A DNA stretch of 64,000 nucleotides from Aliitabrizicola sp031408575. GTDB taxonomy: Bacteria > Pseudomonadota > Alphaproteobacteria > Rhodobacterales > Rhodobacteraceae. Both the position numbers and the translations under genes were made by a program. This document shows positions 8,554-16,942 of the stretch, one piece after another. The notes below the pieces were generated by a model. The model did no database searches. It was not told where the DNA came from and worked only from the letters and a program-made list of their open reading frames with translations. Where the stretch lies: assembly GCA_031408575.1 (NCBI GenBank), contig JANNWS010000076.1, forward strand, positions 3,243 through 67,242, written 5' to 3'. Each line of letters starts with the position of its first letter. Within the stretch, counting starts at the first letter, position 1.

Positions 8554-10800
8554 CTAGCGGTTCAGCAGCAGTGCCTCATGCTGTTTCAGTGTGCGGCGGG
8601 CTGCGATGTAATCCTCACGACCTTGCGCGCTTTTGAGTTCCGGGAACAGTTCAAACAATTCCTGACGCTGGGCATTGCCGATACCATTCAGTGCATAGTC
8701 GCCCGGCTGAAAGCTTTCGGTCCAGGCCCCGTTGGCCAATACGACCTCATGCCGGTCGAACATGAAATGCAGGTAGCTGGTGCCAAGGCTTTCCACCACC
8801 TTCACATCACGGTGGTTGACCAGATGCTTGGCTGCAACCAGCACCTCATGCTCGTCGAAATACAGCGCTGTCCGCTCATTGGCGACCAGCATCCGGTGGT
8901 TCGGGCTGACCAGCATATCACGCTCGGGCAGATCATGACCAAAGCTGCCCTGCCGGATCAGGATCGGGCGCAGGTGCGGATTGGCGGCAAGCATCTTCCA
9001 GTCGACAACCTTGCGGCCAACCCAGCGGATTTCCTGCAATCCGTTGTCACGCGTGATGACACGGTCCCCCGGAAGCAGGTCTTCTACCGGAACCTCGCCG
9101 CGCGGCGTGGCTATCACGGTGCCGGGGGTAAAGCAGGGAACTGTCTCGATATTCTCGAACCGGAACGACCCGGTCACACCGCCGCCAGCATTCAGAAATT
9201 CGACCTTGCCATCAAAGCCGTTGCCATCGCTGTCCCTGACCCTGTCAACCACGCGGAACGCACCGAGGCCGGACAGGTTCAGCGTGTCAAAGTCATCGCC
9301 ACCGGAACCGCCAAAAATCGCATCTCCTTTGGCGGCAAAGAAAAGATCTCGGTCATCACCGCCAAAAAGCCGGTCATCGCCCTGTCCGCCACTGAAAGTA
9401 TCATTCCCGTCGCCGCCTTCGGCAAAGTCGTTGCCATCACCGCCCAGCAACGCGTCCGCCCCCGCGCCACCGAACAAACGGTCGTCGCCGGAATCGCCTT
9501 CTAGCTTGTCGTCGCCATTGCCCCCGACCACAAGATCCTGGCCGCTGCCCCCGGCCTGGGTATCGTTGCCGGCGTCACCATTCAGCGTATCGTCACCCTC
9601 GCCGCCCGACAGGCTGTCGCCGTCATCGCCACCATACAGCACGTCATTCGCTTGATCGCCAAACAGGGTATCCGCCCCGGTTTCACCAAAAAGCGTGTCC
9701 TCACCAGTGCCGCCGTAGATCAGGTCGTTCCCGGCGTCGCCGTTCAGCAGATCCTTGTCGTTGCCGCCATAGAGATCGTCGTTGCCGTCATCACCATGCA
9801 GCGTATCGGACTCATTGCCACCAAACAGCCGGTCCCGGTCGTCCCCGCCATTCAGCGCATCCTTGCCGTTGCCGCCGAACAGGCGATCCATGCCGCTTTC
9901 GCCGAATAGCCTATCATCGCCATCCTCGCCCACCAGAACGTCATCGCCAGCCCCACCGAACGCCCGATCATCGCCCTTACCGGCGTAGACCACATCAGCA
10001 CCAAGACCCGACAGGATCGTGTCATTGCCGCCACCGGCCAGCACTGCATCGCGGTTGTCATTCTGTGCCGGGCCGCCCGGCAGCGCGGTGAAGCTGCTGG
10101 GTACATCCGAGGCAAAGGGGGTGTCATTGAAATTCTTCAGCGAATCAAGCGCGTCAATCCGGTCACCATCCGGATCGCCCAGATAGGCCGCGTCGATCAG
10201 GTCATTGCCAGCCGTGCCCATGACCACGCCGTCGCGCAGCGGGGCGACCACTGCCGAAAACCGCAGGTCCGACACACCGATCACCGCCGATTTCGTGGCA
10301 CTGTCGCCATTGTCGAAGACCAGTTCCAGACTGACGATCGGCCCTGCCACCCACACCATCACGCTGTCGGTGGCACCCGGTCCGCCGATATCGGGCTTGT
10401 CATCGGCACCACCTTCGACGCTGTTGCCCGACACCTGATGATGCGTCATACCCGAAAACGTGACCGGCACGATCATGCCGCTGGCATCGCGCGCGATGAC
10501 CGTTACCTTGTCATCCCAGTTGCCCGCCGTCGCATCTACATCGAACAGGTCAAACCGCAGGTTCGTGACCGGCGTCGAAAACGTCACCAAGGCCTGCGTG
10601 GGTGCGGTGACGCCCTTGACTGCCAACGCATCGCCGCCCCATTGCGGCAGCGACATCAGCTTTGCCTCACTTCCGCCATGATTTGCCGGCGTCGAAATGC
10701 CAAGTGTCACAACATCAGAGCCGCTTGTGGCGGTGTTGTCGCCATCGAGTCTGGCGCCTGTCCAATCGAATACAAAATCGCTCATCGTGCTTCCAGACAT
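8554..10800 (-). CDS. Secreted RTX protein with C-terminal Hint domain
   Basis: A 748-aa paralogue of the neighbouring RTX protein. Residues 1-190 form a non-repeat domain (FVFDWTGARLDGDNTATSG, NLRFDLFDVDATAGNWDDKV, SLELVFDNGDSATKSAVIGV) resembling the beta-rich N-terminal modules of Rhodobacterales RTX proteins. Residues about 190-510 hold GGxGxD repeats such as LFGGNGKDALNGGDDRD. The Hint domain begins at Cys556 (CFTPGTVIATPRG, PGDRVITRDNG, MLVSPNHRML) and ends in AARRTLKQHEALLL, the same terminal motif as in its partner. A start at ATG 10785, preceded by GGAAG, is also possible. Extracellular, calcium-stabilised and probably exported by a type I system encoded elsewhere. Confidence 0.85.
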   Translation of the reverse strand: MSGSTMSDFVFDWTGARLDGDNTATSGSDVVTLGISTPANHGGSEAKLMSLPQWGGDALAVKGVTAPTQALVTFSTPVTNLRFDLFDVDATAGNWDDKVTVIARDASGMIVPVTFSGMTHHQVSGNSVEGGADDKPDIGGPGATDSVMVWVAGPIVSLELVFDNGDSATKSAVIGVSDLRFSAVVAPLRDGVVMGTAGNDLIDAAYLGDPDGDRIDALDSLKNFNDTPFASDVPSSFTALPGGPAQNDNRDAVLAGGGNDTILSGLGADVVYAGKGDDRAFGGAGDDVLVGEDGDDRLFGESGMDRLFGGNGKDALNGGDDRDRLFGGNESDTLHGDDGNDDLYGGNDKDLLNGDAGNDLIYGGTGEDTLFGETGADTLFGDQANDVLYGGDDGDSLSGGEGDDTLNGDAGNDTQAGGSGQDLVVGGNGDDKLEGDSGDDRLFGGAGADALLGGDGNDFAEGGDGNDTFSGGQGDDRLFGGDDRDLFFAAKGDAIFGGSGGDDFDTLNLSGLGAFRVVDRVRDSDGNGFDGKVEFLNAGGGVTGSFRFENIETVPCFTPGTVIATPRGEVPVEDLLPGDRVITRDNGLQEIRWVGRKVVDWKMLAANPHLRPILIRQGSFGHDLPERDMLVSPNHRMLVANERTALYFDEHEVLVAAKHLVNHRDVKVVESLGTSYLHFMFDRHEVVLANGAWTESFQPGDYALNGIGNAQRQELFELFPELKSAQGREDYIAARRTLKQHEALLLNR

Positions 10801-10841
10801 GCTGCCCCATACCGAAACTGGCAGGGCAAAAACTGACTATT

Positions 10842-10860
10842 CCCCAAAACGGGGTACCAA
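10842..10860. promoter_or_regulatory. CCCC-N5-GGGG repeat with GTACCAA upstream of the RTX gene
   Basis: CCCCAAAACGGGG followed by TACCAA lies 42 bases before the RTX start at 10800. The same ingredients (CCCC-N6-GGGG and TGTACCAA) lie upstream of the paralogue at 8398, so both genes may share a regulator. Functional role is inferred only from position and recurrence. Confidence 0.3.
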
Positions 10861-12002
10861 CCGGCGGCGCCATGACGGCCCGACAGGCCAGCCATGGTTC
10901 CGCTGGAACCGACATTCTGCTTTTGGCGCTTCCTTGTCGGGCTTTGCATGGCCGGTCCGCCGGATCGTGCCGAAACCTTGCCAGTTGCAAGGTCACAACT
11001 CGGGACCAACAGTCCGATGCAGATCAGCGGCGACCCGCCGCCCTCCCGTTACAAGGCCGCCCCCACGGCCACATCGCCCAAGCTGGGCTTTCCTTTTGTA
11101 GCCAGCCCAACCCAATGAAAAAAGAAAAAAATGAACGGCGAAAGTCTGATCGGGCGCAGGCATCGACACCTGTCGGCGACGCGGCGCAACCAAGGATTGC
11201 GTCCGTCTGTGAGGGGAATGCACGACAAGACACATCCGATTTCTAGACCTTGCGATGCAGGATTGAAAAGCCCGCCAAAAACCCTCGCATTTGTTGGCAG
11301 ACCGGGTCGGCACGTCTGATGCGGGCCGGGAGCCTGCCTGACAGCGGCACGTCCCAAAGGTAGAGCGCGCCTTGCAACGACCCGATTCAGGTTGCCCGAC
11401 GATTATTTTTTTCCCGACACGACGATCTCGGGGAAAATCGCAAACGTTGTTTCAGACACCGCCAACAACTGCGTCCGAAGGCGTTGATAAGGCGCAAAGA
11501 GGAAACGCCATCAGATTTTTCCTGCGAATCGGCACACAGTGCCCGCTGGTTGTATTTGTAGCAATTCGTGCAACTCTGTCGAACAGCCGGCAAAATTGCG
11601 GCATCTTTGCGGCGCAACTCGACTGGGCTTTCGGGCTTGCGCCATGGCTCAAAACTGGCTTGGCCCGGCCGTTGACGCAATGGGCTGTGGCCCTTTCTTC
11701 TGGCAGAACCGCAGCGTGCAAAGCCACATATCAATTGCCGGCACGCTGCCACTTGCAATGACAAGCAATCCACCAGCGAGAAATCTGCCCCGCAGGAAGA
11801 TCAAGGCAGCGGGGCAGTTGTGTTGGCGATAGCCTGTAACTTGCTGCATGCGAAACGGCACCCATACTTCGGTTCACGTAAATTCCGGCGTTGACAACCT
11901 GGGTCTATGCCCGACAACACGGCCCGATAGGGCAGCACAGTTCTTTGCATTGCGTGTTGCCGCTAACCCACTGAACAGACGGCAGAGTGGAGACTTCCTG
12001 CG
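10861..12002. other. About 1.1 kb without a convincing gene
   Basis: All six frames give only short openings (up to about 130 codons, overlapping on both strands) with no recognisable family, no good ribosome-binding sites and Cys/Arg-rich translations typical of out-of-frame reading. I see no tRNA, no clear terminator and no transposase remnant. The stretch holds A-runs (around 11117-11130) and a T-run (around 11405-11411) and is less G+C-rich than its surroundings. It may be decayed DNA at the border of the polysaccharide region or house an untested RNA. Confidence 0.5.
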
Positions 12003-12820
12003 ATGCCCGCAAAACAGATCGTGGTAACCTTGACGAGCTTCCCGCCGCGGTTTTCGAACCTGCCGCGGAAACGCGCCTCGATCGGGCGGCAGACCGTTCG
12101 GCCCGACCGGGTGGAGTTGCATCTGCCAAAAGACCTATCGCCGCTTTCCGGGGCCGCGCCCGACCCTGCCGCCTTTGCCCGAGTGGGTCGAGGTGGTCGA
12201 GGGCGACGTTGACTATGGTCCTGCGACCAAGGCGCTGCCCGCCGCGCGGCGTTGGCGCGGGACGGCCACCGATCTGTTGTTGTGCGATGATGATCGCCTG
12301 CAAGACCGCGAATGGGTTTGCCGTTTCGTCGATGGGCGCGCTGCGCGGCCGGATGATATCCTTTGTGAGCGCGGCTGGAATATCGAAGAACAGGTTGATA
12401 TCCACAAGGATGCACTGGATATGCCCCGCGCGCTGCGGTCTGCCGGCGGGGGGCGCACTCTGGCCTACCGGATGCTTCGCCTGGCGTCGCTGACGCTGTA
12501 TCATCCACAGCGAAAAGTTTATGAAGAAGCAGTCTATGTTGTTGTTTTATAATGGTTGATTGGTGCGCTGATGCGCTGCTGGACGCAGCCTGGGATATCC
12601 CGATATCATCTGGACTCAGGATGACGTGTGGCTGTCGGGAATGGCCTATTTCAACGGTGTGAAAGTCTGGGTCAATGCCTTGCCGCGCCCGGTCAATTCC
12701 GATGGTCGGGTGGACAAGCTGGCGGCGTTGCGCGACCATGTTGAAAAAGGTGTCGGCCGGGCCGGCGTTGACCGCTACGGGGTTGAATATCTGCGCGAAC
12801 ACTTCGGTGTGTGGCCGTAG
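12003..12820 (+). pseudogene. Frameshifted glycosyltransferase
   Basis: Three reading-frame pieces in order make one glycosyltransferase-like protein. Piece 1 from ATG 12003 reads KQIVVTLTSFPPRFSNLPRK and VRPDRVELHLPK. At the AAAA run 12128-12131 the homologous sequence moves to another frame: KTYRRFPGPRPTLPPLPEWV, then VVEGDVDYGPATKALPAARR and LLLCDDDR (a DDD-type nucleotide-sugar metal motif), up to a stop near 12552. The end resumes in a different frame near 12605 with DIIWTQDDVWLSGMAYFNGV and closes at 12820. At least two frame changes are needed, so the gene is broken unless the sequence has errors. It runs opposite to the intact polysaccharide genes that follow. Confidence 0.7.
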
Positions 12821-12879
12821 ATCAACCGCCCTCGGCCAAGCAGGATCGACGGTGATCCACGACCGGCTCGCGGCAGTTG

Positions 12880-13434
12880 TCAGTCGTCCCTTCGGATAGC
12901 ACGCACAAGGTCATCGGCGACCTGATCCCAACTGCGAAGGGGTCTGTTTTTGATCCGCGCCTCCAAGGCCAGCCGATGTTTAGGGTCGCAGATCAACCGG
13001 GTGCAAGCGGCCAAGATACTGTCGACGGACATCGGATCGCAATATTCGACCATGTCGCCACCAACTTCCGGCAGCGATGAGGTGTTCGAAACGACGGCCG
13101 TCTTGCCATAGCCAAGCGCTTCGCCGACCGGCAGGCCCCAGGTCTCATAAAGCCTGGCCATGATGACAAAGCTGCAGTTGCGGTACAGGAAATCGAGCTC
13201 AGTATCTGACGGACCGTCGATGATCTCGATCCAGCCGTACAGATTCCCTGTCGCCCCGATCAGGTTGTCGAAGTCCTGTTGTATCCACCCGGCGCGGCCT
13301 GCAATCACCAGTTTCGGCACCTGAACGCCGGCAAGATGACGCAGCTGGTCCCATGCAGGCGCGGTGCGCCAGATTTTCTTGCGAGCTTCAAGAGTGCCGA
13401 CAAATAAAACAGCTAGTAGATGGCGAGATGTCGA
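12880..13434 (-). pseudogene. 5'-truncated group 1 (GT4) glycosyltransferase, C-terminal domain only
   Basis: The frame is open from the base after the stop of the neighbouring glycosyltransferase (13435) down to 12880. It begins STSRHLLAVLFVGTLEARKK, where VGTLExRK is the usual start of the C-terminal Rossmann half of GT4 enzymes, and continues with LYETWGLPVGEALGYGKTAV, the E-x7-E donor-binding motif, and SNTSSLPEVGGDMVEYCDP. The N-terminal acceptor domain (about 180 aa) is absent. An internal GTG at 13320 could start a 146-aa product but would lack half of the active cleft. I read this as a deletion remnant; an independent small protein is less likely. Confidence 0.7.
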
Positions 13435-14211
13435 TCACCAATGTTCGCCCAGAACTTCAGGAATTGCCGTAACCGCGTGGATCTTAGCGAAGCGTTCGTA
13501 CATCCGTCCGTCGCTTTCTTCGTGACGGTCGTACCAGCCACCATACTTCAGCCAAAGGTCACGGCGCATAACAAATTGCATCAGGTCGATCTGTCCATGC
13601 ACAACAGGAATCCCTCCGAACAAAAGGGCTTGGGTTTTAGCTAATTCACGGTCGCGCAGGTAATTGAAGCCTGCCGGGACAAGCCCACGCATCAGAACGG
13701 CATAGATTAATATTTCGTGATTGGTCGCCGGATAAAATTTTTGGCCCATGGTTTTGGTGCCAAAAACCTTGTCAACCCGTTTCAGCAGACTGCGCGGAAC
13801 GATCGGCTTTTGCCGCCGAACAAGCGAGCTGACTTTGCTTTCAATCGCCTTCTTCAACCGGTCGATAAGCACGGGGTAAAAGACATTGTCTGCGTTGCTG
13901 TGGATGATCCACTCGCCGGTTGCCGCGCGTATCCCATGGTCGCGGTTCGAATGGCCCCAGTCGTTTGCCCGCTTTGCAGTAATATTAAAGTGGGTTGCCG
14001 GATGAACTTCCATTCCTGCAACGTCGTCTGAATACTTGCTGGATTTTGGCCCATCGTGATAAACTAAAACTTCGAAATCCTTGCAGGTCTGAGAGGCCAG
14101 ACATTCCATCTTGCGACGGAAGATTTCGCGTGGGACCGAAGGTTCATAATCAGCAACAATTATCGTAAACAACGGGGCGTTACTCACACCTGTATCCTTG
14201 AGAATCGCCAT
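13435..14211 (-). CDS. Family 2-type glycosyltransferase
   Basis: A 258-aa GT-A fold protein: FTIIVADYEPSVPREIFRRK near residue 14, CLASQTCKDFEVLVYHDGP (typical SxxxQTxxdfEviv.DgG signature), and GEWIIHSNADNVFYPVLIDR, where NAD stands in the place of the canonical DxD metal motif. It ends ITAIPEVLGEHW-type, common for this class. It is visibly more A+T-rich than flanking core genes, consistent with transfer. It lies 18 bases downstream of the RgpF-like gene in the manC operon direction and is followed at once by the GT4 fragment. Expected to add a sugar to an exported polysaccharide; donor and linkage unknown. Confidence 0.75.
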   Translation of the reverse strand: MAILKDTGVSNAPLFTIIVADYEPSVPREIFRRKMECLASQTCKDFEVLVYHDGPKSSKYSDDVAGMEVHPATHFNITAKRANDWGHSNRDHGIRAATGEWIIHSNADNVFYPVLIDRLKKAIESKVSSLVRRQKPIVPRSLLKRVDKVFGTKTMGQKFYPATNHEILIYAVLMRGLVPAGFNYLRDRELAKTQALLFGGIPVVHGQIDLMQFVMRRDLWLKYGGWYDRHEESDGRMYERFAKIHAVTAIPEVLGEHW

Positions 14212-14229
14212 ATCGAAATCCAGCTATGT

Positions 14230-15321
14230 TCAGCCATCCAGTGCTCTGATCTCGGCCAAGGTCACTGCATCTGGCGGGTGCAGCGTACTCATAACAAAGG
14301 CCGAAAGTGCTGCCTTTCGCATCTGCACAAACAGCGCACCGCGGTTCTTCTTCATAAAATTCGTTAGACCTAACTGGTCGGTAGCCATATAGAAAGATGC
14401 ATTGAATCGGCGACGCGAAACTGTCCGTTCGATATGCTGCAATGCCATGGTGCGCCATTCTTGCGCGTCTTGAAAAGTTGCCAACAGCTTTGCACCTTCG
14501 TCGGCCAGCGGCGGATCGACATAAGCTGCGTGCTGAAGCGCGAGGCGTAGGAAATCCGTATCCTGCTGGGTGATTAGCATCAAAAACACACGGCGTGATG
14601 AAAGAGCGCCCAAGGGCACACGGGCTGCATGCATCGCCTTTGAAAAGCCACGCTCCCCCCGGTGAATGACACGCGCTTTGACATTCGAAAGCCGCAGCCC
14701 TTTCCAGAACTGCCAGAACTCAACCCGGTTAAGAACGGCCGAAGGAATGGAATAAAAATAGCTTTCGATCATGCCTTTGTTGTCGGGCTGGTGGATACCG
14801 AGACGAGTGTGAACAAGGAGACCGGTGATCGCGTCAGGCACCGCTTCGGCCAAGGTCAGGGGACAAGGCCTTGGATGCATGGGAAGCCAGATGCTGTCAT
14901 TCAGGATCACCACACGTTCCGGTCGCAAATCGAGAGCCTCCAACTGCAACATGCCGTCTCGATAGCCGCCAAAATCGTAGCCGAAATTCGGTCGTTCAAG
15001 TATCTTCCAGACCAGCGACTCGACCGACGCGGCACTCCCGTCGGGCAATCCGCCGTTTGCCACCAACAGCGTTGCATAGCCGCGTTCCTGCAGCCAGATG
15101 CAGGTGTTTATCACGCTGTCGGGCAGTCGGGCGGGCTGATAAACCAGAAAAATGCAGATTTTCGAGGTGGCAGGCGCACCTCCGTCGCGCAGGCTTTGCT
15201 GCCCTTTGCGCCACGCATCGTAGCGAGCCTGTTGGATCGGTTCGTAGAAAAAAGCCGGTAGGCTGGCGATCTGCTCAAACAGCCGGCCCAGTTCGCGCCG
15301 CAGTTTCCAGCCAGGGATCAT
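14230..15321 (-). CDS. RgpF-like rhamnan synthesis family protein
   Basis: A 363-aa protein with the core of the rhamnan synthesis F family (RgpF, PF05045 type): ICIFLVYQPARLPDSVINTC near residue 54, RPNFGYDFGGYRDGM near 114 (the NxGyDfg motif) and RVVILNDSIWLPMHP near 135. Family members act in making rhamnose-rich or other deoxysugar polysaccharides, probably as glycosyltransferases. The start overlaps the manC stop by 4 bases (ATGA), so it is cotranslated with GDP-mannose synthesis. This supports a GDP-mannose-derived sugar such as rhamnose or fucose as building block, although no gmd/rmd/fcl gene is present in the window. Confidence 0.75.
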   Translation of the reverse strand: MIPGWKLRRELGRLFEQIASLPAFFYEPIQQARYDAWRKGQQSLRDGGAPATSKICIFLVYQPARLPDSVINTCIWLQERGYATLLVANGGLPDGSAASVESLVWKILERPNFGYDFGGYRDGMLQLEALDLRPERVVILNDSIWLPMHPRPCPLTLAEAVPDAITGLLVHTRLGIHQPDNKGMIESYFYSIPSAVLNRVEFWQFWKGLRLSNVKARVIHRGERGFSKAMHAARVPLGALSSRRVFLMLITQQDTDFLRLALQHAAYVDPPLADEGAKLLATFQDAQEWRTMALQHIERTVSRRRFNASFYMATDQLGLTNFMKKNRGALFVQMRKAALSAFVMSTLHPPDAVTLAEIRALDG

Positions 15322-16790
15322 CGCGCCCCCCGCCAGGCGGAGGCGTTACCAGCCATTGCCGCTGCCTCCTGCCCTCGGGAATAGACATCCTCGTACCGGA
15401 TGATGTCATCCTCACCCAGATAAACGCCGGTTTGCACCTCGATCAGCACCATCGGCACCTTGCCGGGGTTTTCCATCCGGTGAATGGCCCCCAGCGGGAC
15501 ATAGACCGACTGGTTTTCCGACAACAGCCGCACGTCCCCGTCGACGGTCACTCGGGCGGTGCCGGCCACGACGATCCAGTGCTCCGACCGGTGAACATGG
15601 CTTTGAAGGCTGAGCGCCGCCCCGGGATGAACAACGATGCGCTTCACCTGAAAGCGATCCGAAAAGATCAGCGTGTCGAACCACCCCCAAGGCCGGTGGT
15701 CACGCGGAAAGGTCTCGGCCTGACGTGCGCCCTTGGCCTTGAGTGCAGCAACCGCCTGCTTGACCTCTTGCGAGCGCGACCGGTCAGCGACCAGCACGGC
15801 GTCGGCCATCGCAACGACGATCAGGTCGCGCAGCCCGATACCCACCAGTTCAAGCCCATCGGTTTCGGACCGCAAAAGGCTGCCTTCGCAATCAATCGTC
15901 GTGACATGGCCATGGGTTGCGGTTCCTGCCTCATCCGGCCCGCTTTCGCGCCAGACCGACGCCCAGTCGCCAAGATCGGACCACGCCCCGGCGAATGGCA
16001 CAACCTTGAGGTTGGACGCCCGTTCCATCACTGCATAATCAATGGATATGTCTTCGATCCCCGCCCAGGGCTCGGCTGCCAGACGTAAAAAACCCAGATC
16101 ACTTTTCGCGCCTTCGACGGCGGCACGCACCGGGGCGATCATGGCTGGCGCATGGGCCGCAAAGGCCGCCAGCACCGTCGCGACGGAGGTCAGAAAAATA
16201 CCCGCGTTCCACAAATACCGTCCAGAGGCCAGCATTTCGGCAGCCTGGGCAGTGTCGGGTTTTTCTACAAACCGTTTCAGCGGCAGCGGTCGCGGCGCAC
16301 CAGCCGCCGGAACAGCGTCCAGCTCCAGCCAGCCATAGCCGGTTTCGGCCCGATCCGGCAGGATCCCGAACGTCACGATCTCGCCTGCTCTTGCAGCCGG
16401 CACACCGGAAATCAGGGCGGCGCGGAAGGCCTCTCTGTCTGGCACGACCTGATCCGACGGCATCACCAGCATCAGCGCCTTCGGATCGGCAGCCGCCATA
16501 TGGATCGCGGCAGCAAGAATGGCGGGGGCCGTGTTGCGGGCAGAAGGCTCGATCAGGATCGGACCAGGATCTATTCCGGCCGCTGCCAGCTGCTCGGTCA
16601 CGATGAAACGGAAGTCTGCGCTAGTAATGATCGTTGGTGCCGCAACATCGGGGCCCACAACGCGCCGGGCGGCAGCCTGAAACAGTGTCTCGGTGTCGGT
16701 CAACGGCGTGAATTGCTTGGGAAAACTTTTGCGAGACAACGGCCAAAGGCGTGTACCAGAACCGCCGCACAAAAGAACAGGATGAATCAT
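15318..16790 (-). CDS. manC: Mannose-1-phosphate guanylyltransferase / mannose-6-phosphate isomerase
   Basis: A 490-aa bifunctional type II PMI/GMP enzyme. The N-terminal pyrophosphorylase signature PVLLCGGSGTRLWPLSRKSFPKQF (residues 4-27) binds GTP; LKRFVEKPDTAQAAEML near 175 carries the conserved FVEKP. The C-terminal cupin isomerase part holds HPGAALSLQSHVHRSEHWIVV near 400 with the metal-binding His and Glu residues. Together with the divergent phosphomannomutase it converts fructose-6-phosphate to GDP-mannose. It is the first gene of a leftward operon manC-rgpF-like-GT2. The 152-bp gap to manB must contain both promoters. Confidence 0.92.
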   Translation of the reverse strand: MIHPVLLCGGSGTRLWPLSRKSFPKQFTPLTDTETLFQAAARRVVGPDVAAPTIITSADFRFIVTEQLAAAGIDPGPILIEPSARNTAPAILAAAIHMAAADPKALMLVMPSDQVVPDREAFRAALISGVPAARAGEIVTFGILPDRAETGYGWLELDAVPAAGAPRPLPLKRFVEKPDTAQAAEMLASGRYLWNAGIFLTSVATVLAAFAAHAPAMIAPVRAAVEGAKSDLGFLRLAAEPWAGIEDISIDYAVMERASNLKVVPFAGAWSDLGDWASVWRESGPDEAGTATHGHVTTIDCEGSLLRSETDGLELVGIGLRDLIVVAMADAVLVADRSRSQEVKQAVAALKAKGARQAETFPRDHRPWGWFDTLIFSDRFQVKRIVVHPGAALSLQSHVHRSEHWIVVAGTARVTVDGDVRLLSENQSVYVPLGAIHRMENPGKVPMVLIEVQTGVYLGEDDIIRYEDVYSRGQEAAAMAGNASAWRGAR

Positions 16791-16942
16791 GGGAGAATTT
16801 CCGCTGCGCGCTTATTTCAGGTTTTTTGCCTCTGGCGCAGTGTGGCCGCTCGTCAGCAGGGGCGCAAGATGCGAACCGACCAACCGCTTGACCCAGCCGG
16901 GGATCCGTGGTCGTGCTTCAGCACACTCGGGAACCCTATAAA

